NCBI GenBank assembly: GCA_026399875.1 | Contig: JAPLQF010000002.1 | Coordinates: 5,973 to 39,602, forward strand | Origin: Burkholderiales bacterium | GTDB lineage: Bacteria > Pseudomonadota > Gammaproteobacteria > Burkholderiales > Burkholderiaceae_E | Direction of reading: 5' to 3' | DNA length: 33,630 nt | Shown: positions 33,272 through 33,630 of the stretch, piece after piece | Layout: each line of letters begins with the position of its first letter | Numbering within the stretch: the first letter of the stretch is position 1 | The notes under the pieces: generated by a model | The model's input: the letters and a program-made list of their open reading frames with translations, nothing else | Databases searched by the model: none | Told to the model about the DNA's origin: nothing | Translations under genes and position numbers: made by a program

Positions 33272-33630
33272 ATGAAAGGCTGGGAAGTCGTTATCGGGCT
33301 CGAGACGCATGTCCAGCTCGCCACCCGTTCGAAAATTTTTTCGGGCGCGCCCACCGCGTTCGGTGCGCCGCCCAATACCCAGGCCAGCCCGGTCGATCTG
33401 GCGCTGCCCGGTGTGCTGCCGGTCATGAATGCCGCAGCGCTCGAATGCGCGGTCAGGCTCGGGCTTGCGGTGGGCGCCCATATCGCGCCTCGCTCGGTGT
33501 TTGCCAGAAAAAATTATTTTTACCCTGATTCCCCCAACGGCTATCAGATCAGCCAGTACGAGATCCCGGTCGTGCAGGGCGGCTCGCTGCCGATCGTCTG
33601 GCAGGGCGACCAGGGTCCGCGCGAAAAGAC
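33272..33630 (+). CDS. gatB: Asp-tRNA(Asn)/Glu-tRNA(Gln) amidotransferase subunit B, N-terminal part (3' end outside window)
   Basis: GatB binds the mischarged tRNA, phosphorylates the Glu or Asp side chain with ATP and amidates it with ammonia from GatA. About 119 residues are visible. The N-terminus [37 protein letters not shown] is diagnostic, followed by [30 protein letters not shown] and [27 protein letters not shown] at 33272 follows GAGGCAAGG. The frame is open to the window end with no sign of damage. Confidence 0.97.
   Translation, partial: MKGWEVVIGLETHVQLATRSKIFSGAPTAFGAPPNTQASPVDLALPGVLPVMNAAALECAVRLGLAVGAHIAPRSVFARKNYFYPDSPNGYQISQYEIPVVQGGSLPIVWQGDQGPREK

Overview
The window is high-GC DNA (about 65 % by eye) and is almost fully coding. 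It looks like a chromosomal segment of a betaproteobacterium, most likely Burkholderiales. The reasons are the mreB-mreC-mreD-mrdA-rodA cell-shape operon read divergently from gatC-gatA-gatB, a solitary Bug/TctC-type periplasmic receptor, a DUF1415 protein, and acyl-CoA dehydrogenases in abundance. I see no rRNA, tRNA, CRISPR array, insertion sequence, phage or integrase gene. No gene-free stretch exceeds 300 bases; the longest is about 226 bases at 5260-5485.

Region 1 (1-2801, +): three successive acyl-CoA dehydrogenase-type genes, the first cut by the window edge. Region 2 (2856-5259, +): panB and panC (pantothenate synthesis), then a PPOX-type flavoprotein. Region 3 (5486-9433): a minus-strand MFS transporter, then plus-strand genes for a DUF2490 outer-membrane-type protein, a glutathione S-transferase-like protein and a TctC-type receptor.

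Region 4 (9509-19054, -): a long operon read right to left: isovaleryl-CoA dehydrogenase, aceK (isocitrate dehydrogenase kinase/phosphatase), thiolase, Rid-family protein, acyl-CoA dehydrogenase, dienelactone hydrolase, HAD phosphatase, methylcrotonyl-CoA carboxylase beta subunit and DUF1415. It appears to join leucine/branched-acid breakdown to control of the glyoxylate bypass. The carboxylase alpha subunit, hydratase and HMG-CoA lyase are not in the window.

Region 5 (19237-25105): a metallo-beta-lactamase-fold hydrolase (+), purT (-), a SMUG1-type uracil-DNA glycosylase (-), then a plus-strand trio of cupin dioxygenase-like protein, Gfo/Idh/MocA oxidoreductase and quinone oxidoreductase. 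Region 6 (25117-30847, -): the complete elongasome operon. Region 7 (31007-33630, +): gatC, gatA, a small cysteine-rich lipoprotein and the start of gatB.

The most unusual signal is not a gene. At four gene ends (8238, 9425, 11731, 28856) short tandem repeats lie on or directly after the stop codon and copy a TGA one or more times. In two of them the repeat period puts a TGA in all three reading frames. Other points worth checking are a hairpin that hides the panB ribosome-binding site and start, a probable CTG start for gatC behind a perfect TATAAT, and a perfect inverted repeat over the -35 element of the isovaleryl-CoA dehydrogenase promoter.
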